From: Sinotaia quadrata
Taxonomy: Eukaryota; Mollusca; Gastropoda; Architaenioglossa; Viviparidae
DNA length: 64,000 nucleotides
Assembly (NCBI GenBank): GCA_028829895.1
Contig: CM054181.1
Location: forward strand, 3,281,501-3,345,500
Reading direction: 5' to 3'
Below the pieces are notes generated by a model, which worked only from the letters and a program-made list of their open reading frames with translations, searched no databases and was not told where the DNA came from. This document shows positions 1 to 12,509 of the stretch, in pieces (position 1 is the stretch's first letter; the number at the start of each line of letters is the position of its first letter). Position numbers and translations under genes: made by a program.

Positions 1-500
1 TGAGTAAAACATTAGTTCTGCAAATTGTTAACTACGATGCTTGTATGTAGTATGCAAAACACTTGACATTGTTTCTAGTGAATATGTTCATAAAATTGAT
101 ATGTTGTATTTATTATACATGTGCAGGTATTGGGCTAATAAATACTGTTGCAGGAAGCTGTAAGTTGAGACTTGAATGTAAGAAAAAAATGGAGTTAGAA
201 ATGAATAAACTGGAAACTTAATATTTGTTTTCTGATTATATTTTACAGGGAAGAAGCACCCCTTTTCGTGATTTCATGAGAATCTCTGGGTTTACTGATT
301 TATAAACCACTACAACCATGGTAGATGAGAGAAGTATCTACCCCCCAGTATGTAAGTTTAAGGATACACTGCACTCTGTTGATATATTGTGGCAAAGTAT
401 GCTCTCCTATATCATGGAATTTCTGGCACAAGGAAGTTGCTGGAAATTGCTACATTGTTCTGCTTGAGGGAACTAATATGGTGAAGAAGCACAGGATTAC
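1..500 (+). mobile_element. Dispersed family A, internal part
   Basis: Closely matches 52030-52390: GATGCTTGTATGTA, AATAAATACTGTTGCAGG, TAAGTTGAGACT, TTTTACAGGGAAGAAGCA, CATGGTAGAT and TCTACCCC. The core GTTGCAGG...GTAAGTTGAG is at 147-169. It is cut by the window edge on the left and runs into an array on the right. Confidence 0.75.
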
Positions 501-504
501 CCTC

Positions 505-968
505 AGGATAACAGTGGCTTATCAGTGTTCTACAATGTGCAGGATAACAGTGGCTTAGTGTCCTACAATGTGCAGGATAACAGTGGCTTATCAGTGTCCT
601 GCAATGTGCAGGATAAGAGTGGCTTATCAGTGTTCTACAATGTGCAGGATAAGAGTGGCTTATCAGTGTTCTACAATGTGCAGGATAACAGTGGCTTAGT
701 GTCCTACAATGTGCAGGATAAGAGTGGCTTATCAGTGTCCTGCAATGTGCAGGATAAGAGTGGCTTATCAGTGTTCTACAATGTGCAGGATAAGAGTGGC
801 TTATCAGTGTTCTACAATGTGCAGGATAAGAGTGGCTTATCAGTGTTCGACAATGTGCAGGATAAGAGTGGCTTATCAGTGTTCGACAATGTGCAGGATA
901 AGAGTGGCTTATCAGTGTTCTACAATGTGCAGGATAAGAGTGGCTTATCAGTGTTCTACAATGTGCAA
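505..968. repeat. Minisatellite, 36 (33) bp x ~13
   Basis: Units of GTGCAGGATAAGAGTGGCTT and ATCAGTGTTCTACAAT, with occasional 33-bp units lacking three bases. Frames are open in several directions because the unit is a multiple of three. Confidence 0.97.
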
Positions 969-969
969 G

Positions 970-1865
970 AGAAATACGTGGAACTGACAATACAATTGTG
1001 ACAATGAACTTATGACTTGTTATGAAAGCACATGAAAGAATGTTGTGGCAATCGTCTAGACAAGGTTATGTACAAGCTATTATCGCTATAATGTCATTAC
1101 TCCATTTCTCTTCTCTGATAAGAAAACTATGCTGTGATTTATATTGGCATTTATCTGCTGAATTGAGTTTTAGTATATAAGACTGTATAGGTATTGAAAT
1201 TATTCATACATGATTTCATGGAAATCATTGATGATAAATAATCCTTATTATTGTATTTGTTTATGTATATTTGATTATTTGGTCATTCTGTGCATCGTTA
1301 ACGAACTGAGTAGCCAACTATCTGCATTTGTATTACTACGCACCTGGCGATGAGTCACATCAAACGAACACAAAACAATCAGGTGAATACATGTCCAGTT
1401 CTCAAATCAGTGTTGTAACGTTTTTCTATGATTTTCTATTTTTCTATTTCTTAATATTTGTTAACCTAAACGTTTAGTAAAGATTTAGCTCTTTAGGATT
1501 TTGATACAAACTGTGAAAAGACATTGAACAATTTAGAATCTTATGAATTGAATGACATTTACTAAAGAGAAGATTTAAATTGTTGATTATCAAAAACTAC
1601 CATGTAATTTCGTGATTTGCTTGTAGATATTGTATAAATGATTTTGTTGATTATTTAGTTATGTATAGTTAATAAAATTGTTGATTTTACTTTCCCACTT
1701 TGTCTACATTAATTGATAAAGGAAGTATGCAAGTTTGAAGGGGAAGAGGGGGGCAGCCAAACATATTTTATTTTAATAAGACAGTCGGGCATACTTTTGT
1801 GTACTTTTGGGGAAAGCCCCTTCAAACTGGTATAGGATGTGTGAGGGTGAGAGATGGAATGCTGT
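970..1865. other. AT-rich interval, possibly the 3' half of a family A copy
   Basis: Words in the same order as the family A copy at 8500-8800 (AAGGTTATGTACA, CTCCATTTCTCTTCT, TTGATTATTTAGTTATG, AATAAAATTGTTGATTTTAC). The match is weak by eye. No gene seen. Confidence 0.4.
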
Positions 1866-2300
1866 AAAACCTAGCTTAATATTAATTAGCAGGATTGTAT
1901 TTCACTCTAGACGAGTTAAACCTAGCTTAATATTAATTAGCAGAATTGTATTTCACTCTAGACGAGTTAAACCTAGCTTAATATTAATTAGCAGGATTGT
2001 ATTTCACTCTAGACGAGTTAAACCTAGCTTAATATTAATTAGCAGGATTGTATTTCACTCTAGACGAGTTAAACCTAGCTTAATATTAATTAGCAGGATT
2101 GTATTTCACTCTAGACGAGTTAAACCTAGCTTAATATTAATTAGCAGGATTGTATTTCACTCTAGACGAGTTAAACCTACCTTAATATTAATTAGCAGGA
2201 TTGTATTTCACTCTAGACGAGTTAAACCTAGCTTAATATTAATTAGCAGGATTGTATTTCACTTTAGACGAGTTAAACCTAGCTTAATATTAATTAGCAT
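1865..2300. repeat. Minisatellite, 51 bp x ~8.5
   Basis: Units of GTTAAACCTAGCTTAATATT, AATTAGCAGGATTGTATTTC and ACTCTAGACGA. The 17-codon period leaves a 206-codon frame open. Confidence 0.96.
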
Positions 2301-2467
2301 CTTTAGACCCACGTGTGCGCAACACGTTCTCATATTTTTTCAGAGATACCGACTTTATTCCTTGCAATATCTGGGCAACATTATTATCTTTTATTTAACC
2401 ATCCCATTTATTGTCAGTTGTGAATAAATTTGACGAGTGTGAAAGGCCAAGACAGAGCCATGCTCAA

Positions 2468-2790
2468 TTTTAGAGAGCTTTCTCTCAAATGTATAGAGCT
2501 GTCTATCAATTTTATAGAGCTGTCTCTCAATTTTATAGAGCTGTCTATCAAAGGTATAGAGCTGTCTCTCAAATGTATAGAGCTGTCTCTCAATTTTATA
2601 GAGCTGTTTCTCAATTTATAGAGCTGTCTATCAAAGGTATAGAGCTGTCTCTCAATTTTATAGAGCTGTCTCTCAAATGTATAGAACAGTCTCTCAATTT
2701 TATAGAGCTGTCTAACAAAGGTATAGAGCTGTCTCTCAATTTTATAGAGCTGTCTCTCAAATGTATAGAACTGTCTTTCATTACTAACAT
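2468..2790. repeat. Minisatellite, 21 bp x ~15
   Basis: Units of TATAGAGCTGTCTCTCAATT with AAATG, AAAGG or TTTTA endings that recur in a fixed order, giving a higher-order period. The multiple-of-three unit keeps frames open. Confidence 0.95.
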
Positions 2791-2929
2791 TTACATACTG
2801 GTCGCTTTATATTTTATGTTAGAGCAATAACAAAATCTTAATCGTCTATTGGAAAATTAATATGCTAATGTAAAGCTTTGCTTAAAAATAATAATAGCCA
2901 CTGTTTTTTTATTCTTTAAAAAAAATATC

Positions 2930-3212
2930 GTACATTATATACACGTGTGTGTGCATATAGTGCAGTGCGTATGTGTATATATATATCGTGTGAGTGCGTG
3001 CGTGCGTGCATGCGTGCACATATAAACAGGTGAAACACATGCTATGCTAGTCGGAAAATAAATTTTGTATACTTTATTTTTAATCTATTTTATACTTTAT
3101 TTATAATTTATTTATAATTTATTTTATAATTTATTTTATACTTTATTTTATACTTTATTTTTAATCTATTTTATACTTTATTTATAATTTATTTTATACT
3201 TTATTTTTAATC
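2930..3212. repeat. TG/GCGTGC microsatellite and AT-rich array
   Basis: Short GTGCGTGCGTGCGTGCATGC stretch at 2990-3020, then TTTATACTTTATTTTTAATC-type repeats at 3059-3212. Confidence 0.85.
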
Positions 3213-3424
3213 TAACAGTTCATCGACGAGAGCGTTGATAACTTTGCGATACACATTGTCTGTTGGAAACTGTCTCTATTCTCTGTCTCTAACAGTTGAG
3301 AAAAGAGAAGCCAAGCAGAAAGGAAAGGTACGTTCAGATTCCTAATGATTGTGTTTGATTTACATTTTAAGTTCTTTCCCTTTAATCAACTAAATTTGAA
3401 TGCACTTAGGACGTCGTCGTTGAA

Positions 3425-3908
3425 TGTCCCAGTTTAAGACGTATAATAAGTATTAATAGCCCTGTGTCCTACTTTAAGACGTATAATAAGTATTAACAGC
3501 CCTGTGTCCTACTTTAAGACGTATAATAAGTATTAACAGCCCTGTGTCCCAGTTTAAGACGTATAATAAGTATTAATAGCCCTGTGTCCCAGTTTAAGAC
3601 GTATAATAAGTATTAATAGCCCTGTGTCCCAGTTTAAGACGTATAATAAGTATTAACAGTCCTGTGTCCTACTTTAAGACGTATAATAAGCATTAGCAGC
3701 CCTGTGTCCTACTTTAAGACGTATAATAAGTATTAATAGCCCTGTGTCCTACTTTAAGACGTATAATAAGTATTAATAGCCCTGTGTCCTACTTTAAGAC
3801 GTATAATAAGTATTAATAGCCCTGTGTCCTACTTTAAGACGTATAATAAGTATTAATAGCCCTGTGTCCTACTTTAAGACGTATAATAAGTATTAATAGC
3901 CCTGTGTC
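3425..3908. repeat. Minisatellite, 40 bp x 12
   Basis: Units of TACTTTAAGACGTATAATAA and GTATTAATAGCCCTGTGTCC. The CCAGTTT/CTACTTT and AATAG/AACAG variants are grouped by region. Confidence 0.97.
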
Positions 3909-3909
3909 T

Positions 3910-4285
3910 GTGCGAAGATAGACAATTTCAATTGTCCTCCTTGGTCATATTGTTTTCATCAGTTTACTTCATTAATATTAACGAATAATTCTTAAATCTA
4001 AATTAACATTGTTCTTTCCCCTGCCCAATAGAGTACTTAAGTTAGGCGCTGTCCAGCCCAGAAGGTATAAAACTGTGCGTTTCCAGTTATTGGCAATACA
4101 AATACTTGTAATGTTATCGTTGTTTTGCTTTTATAACATGGTGTCAATGTTAACAAAAACAATAAATAAGCAACGGTAAATAATTTGTAACATTAAATTT
4201 AAGTCGTGCATGTGATGAGTATGCAGCAGGAAAAATGCTGATTTATTTGCTAGAAAAGAATTGCTTCATCCAGCTGATTTATATG
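3910..4285. other. Unique AT-rich interval
   Basis: Nothing recognised. Confidence 0.35.
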
Positions 4286-4560
4286 CTAGAAATAGAATGC
4301 ACTACAGCACAGGTAGTAAGAACTGGCAGCCATTGATCGGTCCGCTAGGTCATCAGAAATGGCACTCCAAGATCGACCTACTCGGGAGTAAGAACTGCCA
4401 CTCAGAAAGCTGTTTGTCATGTTTGAAAACCTGGCATTTCAAGACCGACCTTCCAGGCAGTAAGAGCTGCTACTCCCCATAGACCGACCTGCTAGGTAGA
4501 AAGATCTGGCACTCAGAAGCCGGCCTGCTAGGAAGTAAGAAATGGCACTCGAAGACATTA
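4285..4560. repeat. Degenerate minisatellite, ~57 bp x 5
   Basis: Repeats of the form GACC(G/T)ACCT(G/T)C, AGG(C/T)AGTAAGA and CTGGCACTC. It is strongly diverged and less AT-rich than the flanks. Confidence 0.8.
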
Positions 4561-5200
4561 TTGCACACTCTCAAAGTTCATGTATAGCCGATAACTCCGA
4601 CTCCAAGCTCCAAAATCGCTGGTTTGAATCAACCCTGAATTTTGACTCAAACCGTTAACCGTAGTACAATTATGTCTACTTCAAGCAATAGTCACGGTCT
4701 GTATGCACAGACTACATCCGGCGTGTCATTCAAACCTGTCAGAGTGAATGTGCCACGTCTTGTGTAAGGTCAGGGTCACGCACACAACTATGTTGTTTAC
4801 AAGCGAACTTCATATACTACATCAGTATGTCGCTTGCGATGACATTTTCCCCCCTTCTCTGCTTGAAGTCATGGACGCGAATCTCTGCGCAGTGATTGAT
4901 TTATCGATCCAAGTCGATGACCGCTGTCCCTCGTTTTCGAAACGATATTAATTGTCTGGTATTAGCAAGAACAGCTCTGTTCTGTTAAGGATGTAAAATT
5001 ATGGTTATGAACGGCCCGAGAAGTGCAAGGAGGTGAAGGAGTGGTGAGGGTTGTTGAGGGTTGTGTGGGGGATCTGTTTAGTGGTTAGTGTCTTTTCTTT
5101 CTGCTATTACGGGAGATTTGCCTGTCGTAGAGCAGTTACGAAGTTTGCTGGTTTTCTAGAAGCATTGCATTATATAGAACACGGGTACACATGCGTGCGG
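4560..5200. other. Unique interval
   Basis: Base composition is more balanced than nearby. A short frame (MCHVLCKVRV...) at 4748-4951 has no recognised family, so no gene is called. Confidence 0.4.
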
Positions 5201-5265
<65 letters not shown>

Positions 5266-5365
5266 TGTGTGTGTGTGTGTGTGTTTAGCATTGTTTGCTT
5301 GTGTTTATACGTATGTGTTAAGTGTCTGTGGCTTTGTATGAGCGTGTGAATGTGAGTGTGTGTGA

Positions 5366-5412
<47 letters not shown>

Positions 5413-5514
5413 TGAGTGTTTAGCATTGTTTGCTTGTGTTTATACGTATGTGTTAAGTGTCTGTGGCTTTGTATGAGCATGTGAATGTGAGTGTGTGTGA
5501 GTGTGTGTGTGTGA

Positions 5515-5549
<35 letters not shown>

Positions 5550-5640
5550 TGAGTGTTTAGCACTGTTTGCTTGTGTTTATACGTATGTGTTAAGTGTCTG
5601 TGGCTTTGTATGAGCGTGTGAATGTGAGTGTGTAAGAATG
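5200..5640. repeat. Compound higher-order microsatellite, ~136 bp x 3
   Basis: Three copies of TTTAGCATTGTTTGCTTGTG, TTTATACGTATGTGTTAAGT and GTCTGTGGCTTTGTATGAGC, each joined by (GT)n of different length. The unique part is almost invariant while the GT part varies. Confidence 0.95.
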
Positions 5641-5702
5641 TAAGGAACAATATAAGAAATTTTATTTATTTTTTTCTGACTTCAGTAAAAGGGAAGTAGT
5701 CG

Positions 5703-5705
<3 letters not shown>

Positions 5706-5747
<42 letters not shown>

Positions 5748-5748
5748 T
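5706..5748. repeat. (GT)n microsatellite
   Basis: About 20 GT repeats. Confidence 0.98.
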
Positions 5749-6012
5749 TAAAGGTTTGTTTGTGTTCACGTCATCCTGTTGACCGTGGAAAAAATGAACG
5801 TTACGTGCAAGAGAGATGAATATATAGAATTATTTTGACTGGCATGGCATGCATTCTTTCAGTGATTTCTGTGGCATGAAATTATATTTAATTAATTAAG
5901 TGTGAAAACTATTATTCCTACATGATTTCCGCTGTTATCGTATTAAATTGTGGTTACATGTGGCATTTAAGTTCGCACGCAGAGCGTTATGGGTTCGAAC
6001 TTACCTTGGCCA

Positions 6013-6122
6013 TTACATGTTTGTATTTATATTTTTATTTAGTCTCTCCTCACCTACTCTAACTCATTACATGTTTGTATTTATATTTTTATTTAGTCTC
6101 TCCTCACCTACTCTAACTCATA
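6013..6122. repeat. Two-copy tandem duplication, 54 bp
   Basis: CATTACATGTTTGTATTTAT, ATTTTTATTTAGTCTCTCCT and CACCTACTCTAACT occur twice, identical. Confidence 0.96.
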
Positions 6123-6124
6123 AA

Positions 6125-6870
6125 TTCTGGGCTGAGCAGTCATAACTGTAAACGCTTATAGATCTCAATGGAGAAATAGCGCGTATAAATACTCATATTT
6201 TAATTAATTAATTTAGTAGCATAAATATTCTGGGCTGAAAGGTCAATTGACGGTTGAAAATCTGGAAATTAGATAATAACTTTGTATGTGTCGTCAGTCT
6301 AGAAAGGCACCACACACACCCTTTCCCAGGCGATATTATTGGATCATTGGTGAAAGGCGTCGAACTATTGACTAAGATCATTAGGGAGGCCTACTTTCGG
6401 TTTAATCAGGAAGAATGACTCAGTCATTACTGTTTTACTAGTCTAGAAGACGAGCAGACTAGTGTTTAGTGTTTAGATTATCGCATTCGCTCACTTTATC
6501 TAATCATTTGGTATAATCTTCAACTTTAAAAAAATAAATGACGGGCCTTGTGAAGTGTGTAAAGGAAGAGAAAATCCTTGGGTGTCAATATAGGTCGTTA
6601 TCAAACTACCGGGTACACACTTTAATTGAATTTCATTCGCTCTCCACATACACCCGGAAGAATGAAAAATCCGCCTTCTGAGCGAATCAGTGTCCGAGAG
6701 AGATATATTTACCAAGTCTTCACGGACGTAAGAGCGAATCATTGTCCGAGAGAACGCATTGCCTTACCACCAAGTCGTGCCTTGACACCGCTTTTAAACG
6801 GAAACGTATATGCTGCACAGATATCTACATATTTTACGTCCGTGAACTCAACTAATGACACTATTACTAC
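6125..6870. other. Unique interval
   Basis: No gene recognised. A ~25-bp near-duplication (GAGCGAATCA(G/T)TGTCCGAGA) occurs at 6680 and 6731. Confidence 0.4.
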
Positions 6871-7245
6871 CACATCAACACTTACTACTACCACCACTAC
6901 CACCATAGAACCATGATTACTTCTGACACTACTTCCTACAACCACAACCACCTCTACTGCCAAGACCACTACCACTACCACCATTACCACAACCACTACT
7001 ACCACCATTACCACAACTACTACTAATACCATTACCACTTCTATTACCACCATTACCACAACTACTACTACCACCATTACCACTACTACTACCACCATTG
7101 CCACTACTACTACCACCATTACCACAACTACTACTAATACCATTACCACTACTACTACAACCCCATCACTATTACTTCTGCTACCACTGCTGCGATTACT
7201 ATTACTATTATCATCACTGCTACTACTACTACTACTACTACAAGT
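6870..7245. repeat. (ACC/ACT/ATT)n trinucleotide array
   Basis: About 370 bp of ACCACTACTACCACCATTAC-type repeats. The trinucleotide period opens a 136-codon Val-rich minus-strand frame, not taken as a gene. Confidence 0.96.
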
Positions 7246-7419
7246 GACTTAATTAGGAACATGTTCTTATAAAAGCTGTAAGCACGTTACATTGTTTTCA
7301 AACGCAACAAAACTGTTCGCTGTAACTGCACAAAGGCAAAACTTAAAAACCAGATGCAAAATGGAAACATTATACAAATAAGTGTATTTTCAAGGCAATG
7401 CACATATATAATGTTGTGT

Positions 7420-9130
7420 GGTGGAGTAAATTTGCCTATCCCTATTTCTAAGCTTAATAATTATATATGTGTTGCCAATGTCAACGTGACCCGATCTAGG
7501 GCACTGCTTATGATGTTAGTTTTGTAAGTACCGAGTTAGAGTAAACAACTCAGATGGAGAATATGCTAGAACTTGCTGATGCAAACCAAACCAGTTCCAA
7601 GCAGATGAGTAGTTTTACTGACTAACAGTCTTACACTTGTTCATAACAACTTCATCCAATGGGGATGGACCAAAAGTTATTTTATTGAAGAAAGTTCTAT
7701 ATTCTAAAATTTCCAATCATAACTCAAGGCAGTCATTAGCATATGGTAAGTTAACTGACTGATAAACAAAGAATGGACTTAGAAATATTTCATACATGTT
7801 TGTTATTGATCTATGATTTGAACTGGAGTATGTTTTATGTAATTGAACCATTATATCTGTGTTCTCTAATTTGATTATGTTGTACAATATACTTGTTAAT
7901 TTTGATTGATGCTATATTTCTTAGACTGCATGTGTATCAGGCTAACGAATATCGTTGCAGGATTTGTAAGTTGAGAATGTGTGTAAGAGAGAAGGAGTTT
8001 AGAGATGAAATATGCCTGAAATTTAGCACTGCCGTAATTTGTCTTTTGCACTCAGGAATGCACCTTCTGTTTGTTTTGTAACCTTGCATCTGTTTGTTTT
8101 GTAACCTTGCATCTGCTTTAGATTGCAATGATTACTGTACTCTACCAGATTACTGGTGTGTGTAACCAGCATTGCCGTCCAACTTATCAGTAAATGTGTT
8201 ACTGAAAGTTGATTCCTGTGAATTCCATTCAAGAACCAACATGGCAGAAATTGAGGCTTGAGTTTGGTCTTGAGAATTCACAAATGTTTTCTTGAACAAT
8301 CCTTGTGGTGTGCTGAGTAGCACACATGAGGATTCAGCAACATTCCTCCTGATGTGCTTGACAGAACATGCAAAGTTCTGGACGATTCTCCATGGTATGC
8401 TTTGTGAGCGCATCGAAGATTCTGGAACACTTTTGTAATGGGTTTAGAAGGGATATGTTGGACCATTATCTAAATAAGAAAGACAGTGACTTGTTGCAAG
8501 CCATGTGATTGTGAATATGTGCCAGTGACAGCTGCCATCATTGTAAAGGTTATGTACATTGACTATAATTATCTCTCTGAAACTCCACTCTCATTTCTAT
8601 TATGAAACCATATCTATGAACATGATTATTTATATAGTTGTTAATTTGACTGCTGATATCTAGGCTAGAATAGACTGAATAAATGTCAAATGCTTAATCA
8701 AGCATTATTGTGAAGTGATGTAAATGTCACCGCTCTTTTGATTATGTTCATATGTTCTGTAATTGATTGTTGATTTAATAAATTTATTGTTAAATTTATT
8801 AACCTTCTTGCACATATATTAAAACCTTATGTTGTTGTAACAGTGGGTGGATTGGGGCTCGTTAAATATAAATAAAAGACGGATTTTTATGACTTCTTTT
8901 GTAAAAAGTTCCCACCTGCAGAAGTATTATGCGACAGTAAAATGTCTATCTTATTAATGTGTTAAGAGTAGAGTTTTACGACACCCTTTATATAATCTGC
9001 CAAGTGAGAGGCAGTGTTGGTCTTTGTGGGAGAATTATTATAACTATAAATTAAGATTCTCGATCACTTGTAATTAATTATGTGTTATTAATTAATAAAT
9101 AATAATCATAGCGAGTTAAGGATGCCCAGA
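7420..9130 (+). mobile_element. Dispersed family A, longest copy (~1.7 kb)
   Basis: The left end is near GTGGAGTAAATTTGCCTATC and the right end near AGCGAGTTAAGGATGCCCAG. The left half matches 51590-52210 and the right half matches 38110-39200. The core GTTGCAGG...GTAAGTTGAG is at 7953-7975. No reverse transcriptase, transposase or other long frame remains, and no clear terminal repeats were seen. A non-autonomous DNA element or a decayed retroelement are both possible. Confidence 0.8.
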
Positions 9131-9254
9131 GGTGTCACATGGATACACAGGAATATTGAAACTATTTTTTTTAAAGACACAAAAGATATCTTGCTAATGT
9201 ATAAAAGACAACTTGGGCACCTCTCGAAAATATTCATGACCTTTTTTTTGTTGT

Positions 9255-9480
9255 TTGATTTCATAAGACAGTTCTTTCCAGACACATGGCCTTTTTGTGT
9301 TTCCTTTACATAAGGCAGCTCTTTCCAGAGACATGGCCTTTTTGTATTTCCTTTACATAAGGCAACTCTTTCCAGAGACATGGCCTTTTTTTGTTTCCTT
9401 TACATAAGGCAGCTCTTTCCAGAGACATGGCCTTTTTTTGTTTCATTTACATAAGGCAGCTCTTTCCAGACACAAGGTCC
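9255..9480. repeat. Minisatellite, ~46 bp x 5
   Basis: Units of TTTACATAAGGCAGCTCTTT and CCAGAGACATGGCCTTTTTG, starting about 130 bp right of a family A copy. Confidence 0.93.
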
Positions 9481-9895
9481 ATGACAAACAAATGGATGAT
9501 GACTGTAATTTGCTTTCGGAATTTAAAAAATGTTGCGTGTGTTTGATGATGAGTGCAAGCTTCTAGAAGGAGTGTTCACGCGGATGATATCAGACAGTTA
9601 TAAGACATATACCGATTTGTGTTTTATTCAGCCGTTTACAGTTAACCTGTTGAGAAATGAAAGGACACAGCGATTGACGATGCTCTAATATGGTCAAGCA
9701 GTGTGTCATAGTCAGTAGTGGTTTCTGCCTAATGAAAAAAATATGTTTGATCCAAAGGAAAGTTCACAAATTAGAACAAAATATGTTATTAAATTAAAGC
9801 TATAGCCCAGGTCTGCTGAATTAAATACATCACATAAAGTGTATTTTTCCTTTACTCGATTTTTTAATTACCACCTAACTTCTTGTATGTTCACA
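9480..9895. other. Unique interval
   Basis: Nothing recognised. Confidence 0.35.
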
Positions 9896-10050
9896 AACAC
9901 CGAAAGCGTTACATACTGGATACACTAAGTCAGGGATTTAAAACACGAGAGTGTTACATACTGGATACACTAAGTCGGGGATTTAAAACACCGAGAGTGT
10001 TACATACTGGATACACTAAGTCAGGGATTTAAAACACTGGCAGCATTACA
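9895..10050. repeat. Minisatellite, ~52 bp x 3
   Basis: Units of GTTACATACTGGATACACTA and AGTCAGGGATTTAAAACAC. Confidence 0.92.
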
Positions 10051-10169
10051 TTCAGAAAACAGTTATTTAGAGAATTAAAACACCAAGAACTTTAATCATC
10101 GGTAAATAAAGTTAATCGAGAATTGATTTAATTTAGTTTACAACTATGCAATATCTCGGGTTAGTCAAG

Positions 10170-10715
10170 GTTTACAGACGTACAATTTAATAGGGTTAAA
10201 CCTGGGACGGGAGATTGCAGTCAAGGCTAACAGACGTACAATTTAATAGTACTAAAACTGAGGCTATGGTTTACAATCAAGGCTTGTAGACCCTACATCT
10301 AGTTAGGCTAACAGATGTACAATTTAATAGTACTAAAACTGAGGCTATGGTTTACAATCAAGGCTTGTAGACCCTACATCTAGTTAGGCTAACAGTAAAG
10401 TTTGTAACCCACTCAGTGAGTTTTAGTGGGAGGTGAATGGAAAGGGTAACTGTTACACAATCAAGGCTAACAGACGTGCAATTTAATAGTACTAAAACTG
10501 AGGCTATGGTTTACAATCAAGGCTTGTAGACCCTACATCTAGTTAGGCTAACAGACGTACAATTTAATAGTACTAAAACTGAGGCTATGGTTTACAATCA
10601 AGACTTGTAGATCCTACATCTGGTTAGTGCTAACAGTAAAGGTTTGTAACCCACACAGTGAGTTTTAGTGGGAGGTGAATGGAAAGGGTAACTGTTATAC
10701 AATAGTTTACCGAGG
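10170..10715. repeat. Higher-order array: ~81-bp unit inside ~240-bp super-unit x 2
   Basis: AATTTAATAGTACTAAAACT, GAGGCTATGGTTTACAATCA and CTTGTAGACCCTACATCTAG repeat at ~81 bp. Every second unit is followed by GTTTGTAACCCAC, GTGAGTTTTAGTGGGAGGTG and AATGGAAAGGGTAACTGTTA, which makes the larger period. Confidence 0.93.
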
Positions 10716-11105
10716 TTTAATAGAGTTTACAGTTGGTTTGTGGTTAAATATGCAAGGCTTCTAAATCATACTGTACTTTCAAGGCTAACAGGTATTTTTT
10801 ATATGCTAGGATTTTAAATCTTAATTAAATGGTTAACAGTTTGACAAGAGTTTCATTCAGTTTATTAATAGTAGTAATTAGATAATAGTATAAAGGTAGT
10901 GAAGGTTTATAACTTACACTTAAGTTTAGGGCTAAAATGTAGTCAAAGTTTTAAAATCGATGCACTATATACCTTATACTTAGATTTAAAGATAACATTT
11001 AGGCAGCTTTTTTAAGAGTAAAAGAGTGACAAGGGTTGTTTACAGCCAATGCTTATACTTACAGATTTTGCTGTTAGTTTTTAGACAAAGATAAAGTTAC
11101 GGTTT
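10715..11105. other. AT-rich interval of array-like composition
   Basis: Recurrent AAGGTTTA and TAAGTTTA words suggest a strongly decayed older repeat continuing from the arrays on both sides. No gene seen. Confidence 0.4.
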
Positions 11106-11395
11106 ATAAATCTTACAGTGAGTTTAAGACTAAAGGTTTAACATGTTTTTATGTCAAAGTTTATCTTATTGTGAGTTTAAGACTAAAGGTTTAACACGTT
11201 TTTATCAAGGTTCATCTTATAGTAGTTTAAGACTAAAGGTTTAACACGATTTTATGTCAAGGTTTATCTTATTGTGAGTTTAAGAGTAAAGGTTTAGCAC
11301 GTTTTTATGTCAAGGTTTATCGTATAGTGAGTTTAAGACTAAAGGTTTAACTCGTTTTTATATCAAGGCTTATCTTATAGTAGTTTCGGTAAAAA
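11105..11395. repeat. Minisatellite, ~56 bp x 5
   Basis: Units of GAGTTTAAGACTAAAGGTTT, AACACGTTTTTATGTCAAGG and TTTATCTTAT. Confidence 0.93.
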
Positions 11396-11639
11396 TTTGA
11401 CTAAAGCAGTTAAGACTTACAGACCTTAGATTTAATTTTGGACTGTTAAATAAAGGTTAGCGGTTACTCCAGGATAATTTGATTCAGAAACTTTTTTTTT
11501 ACACGAAAGTTTAGTTTATAGTTACCATTAAAATTATTGCAAGTAGTTAGAGCTTCCCTTAAATTAAGGTTAACACTTATTTGAAATTTATATTTAGACA
11601 ACTTTTACGTTTTCCAGTGCTTAAATTATACAAAATGTG

Positions 11640-11745
11640 TGGCAATAGCCAGAGTATTAGCCAGAGTGTATAGTTAGTCAAGGGGCAATAGCCAGTGTAT
11701 ATTTAGTCAAGGGGCAATAGCCAGAGTGTATAGTTAGTCAAAGGC
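11640..11745. repeat. Short array, ~30 bp x 3-4
   Basis: Units of GGCAATAGCCAGAGTGTATA and GTTAGTCAAG. Confidence 0.9.
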
Positions 11746-11843
11746 TTTGCACCCAGTCTGGTCGCAGGAAGGTTTAAACATATATACAGAATGGTTTACA
11801 CTCTTTCATATAAAGACTTTCAATTGAAGTTTAATTTGAAATT

Positions 11844-12140
11844 AGCTAATAACGAGATAAATCTTACAAAGAGTAAAATTAGCTAATAACGAGATAAATC
11901 TTACAAAGAGTAAAATTAGCTAACAACTAGATAAATCTTACAAAGAGTAAAATTAGCTAACAACTAGATAAATCTTACAAAGAGTAAAATTAGCTAATAA
12001 CGAGATAAATCTTACAAAGAGTAAAATTAGCTAACAATTGGATAAATCTTACAAAGAGTAAAATTAGCTAACAACTAGATAAATCTTACAAAGAGTAAAA
12101 TTAGCTAACAATGAGATAAATCTTACAAAGAGTAAAATAC
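11844..12140. repeat. Minisatellite, 37 bp x 8
   Basis: Units of AGCTAATAACGAGATAAATC and TTACAAAGAGTAAAATT. AATAACGAG, AACAACTAG and AACAATTGG variants occur. Confidence 0.96.
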
Positions 12141-12305
12141 TTACTGTTCTGCAAGAAAGAAAATAAATCTGTATGGTAAACAACTCTTTTTGATAATAAA
12201 AATCAGGGACAAGTTACAGTTTGTAGGTTTACACAATAGCACATACTTTTCCTTAAAGCATTTATGTGAGTTTAACTTCTGGGGAATTTTAATTATTTTC
12301 CAGAA

Positions 12306-12307
<2 letters not shown>

Positions 12308-12388
<81 letters not shown>
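12308..12388. repeat. (CT)n microsatellite, ~40 repeats
   Basis: Pure CT dinucleotides. Confidence 0.99.
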
Positions 12389-12397
<9 letters not shown>

Positions 12398-12509
12398 CAT
12401 ATTCTGTGTTGTGTGCTATTAATGATTATTATTGCGTGTACATTTCTACCATTACACCTACATATTTCGTTGGTCTGCGTCAAGACAGTCGTCAAACCAT
12501 GCTTCATAT

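Noticed and set aside
3425..3908. CRISPR-like direct repeats
   Set aside because: Units are contiguous with no unique spacers and lie in eukaryotic DNA; the same holds for the other arrays.
6739..7149. Val-rich 136-codon frame
   Set aside because: A trinucleotide microsatellite (ACC/ACT) read on the minus strand.
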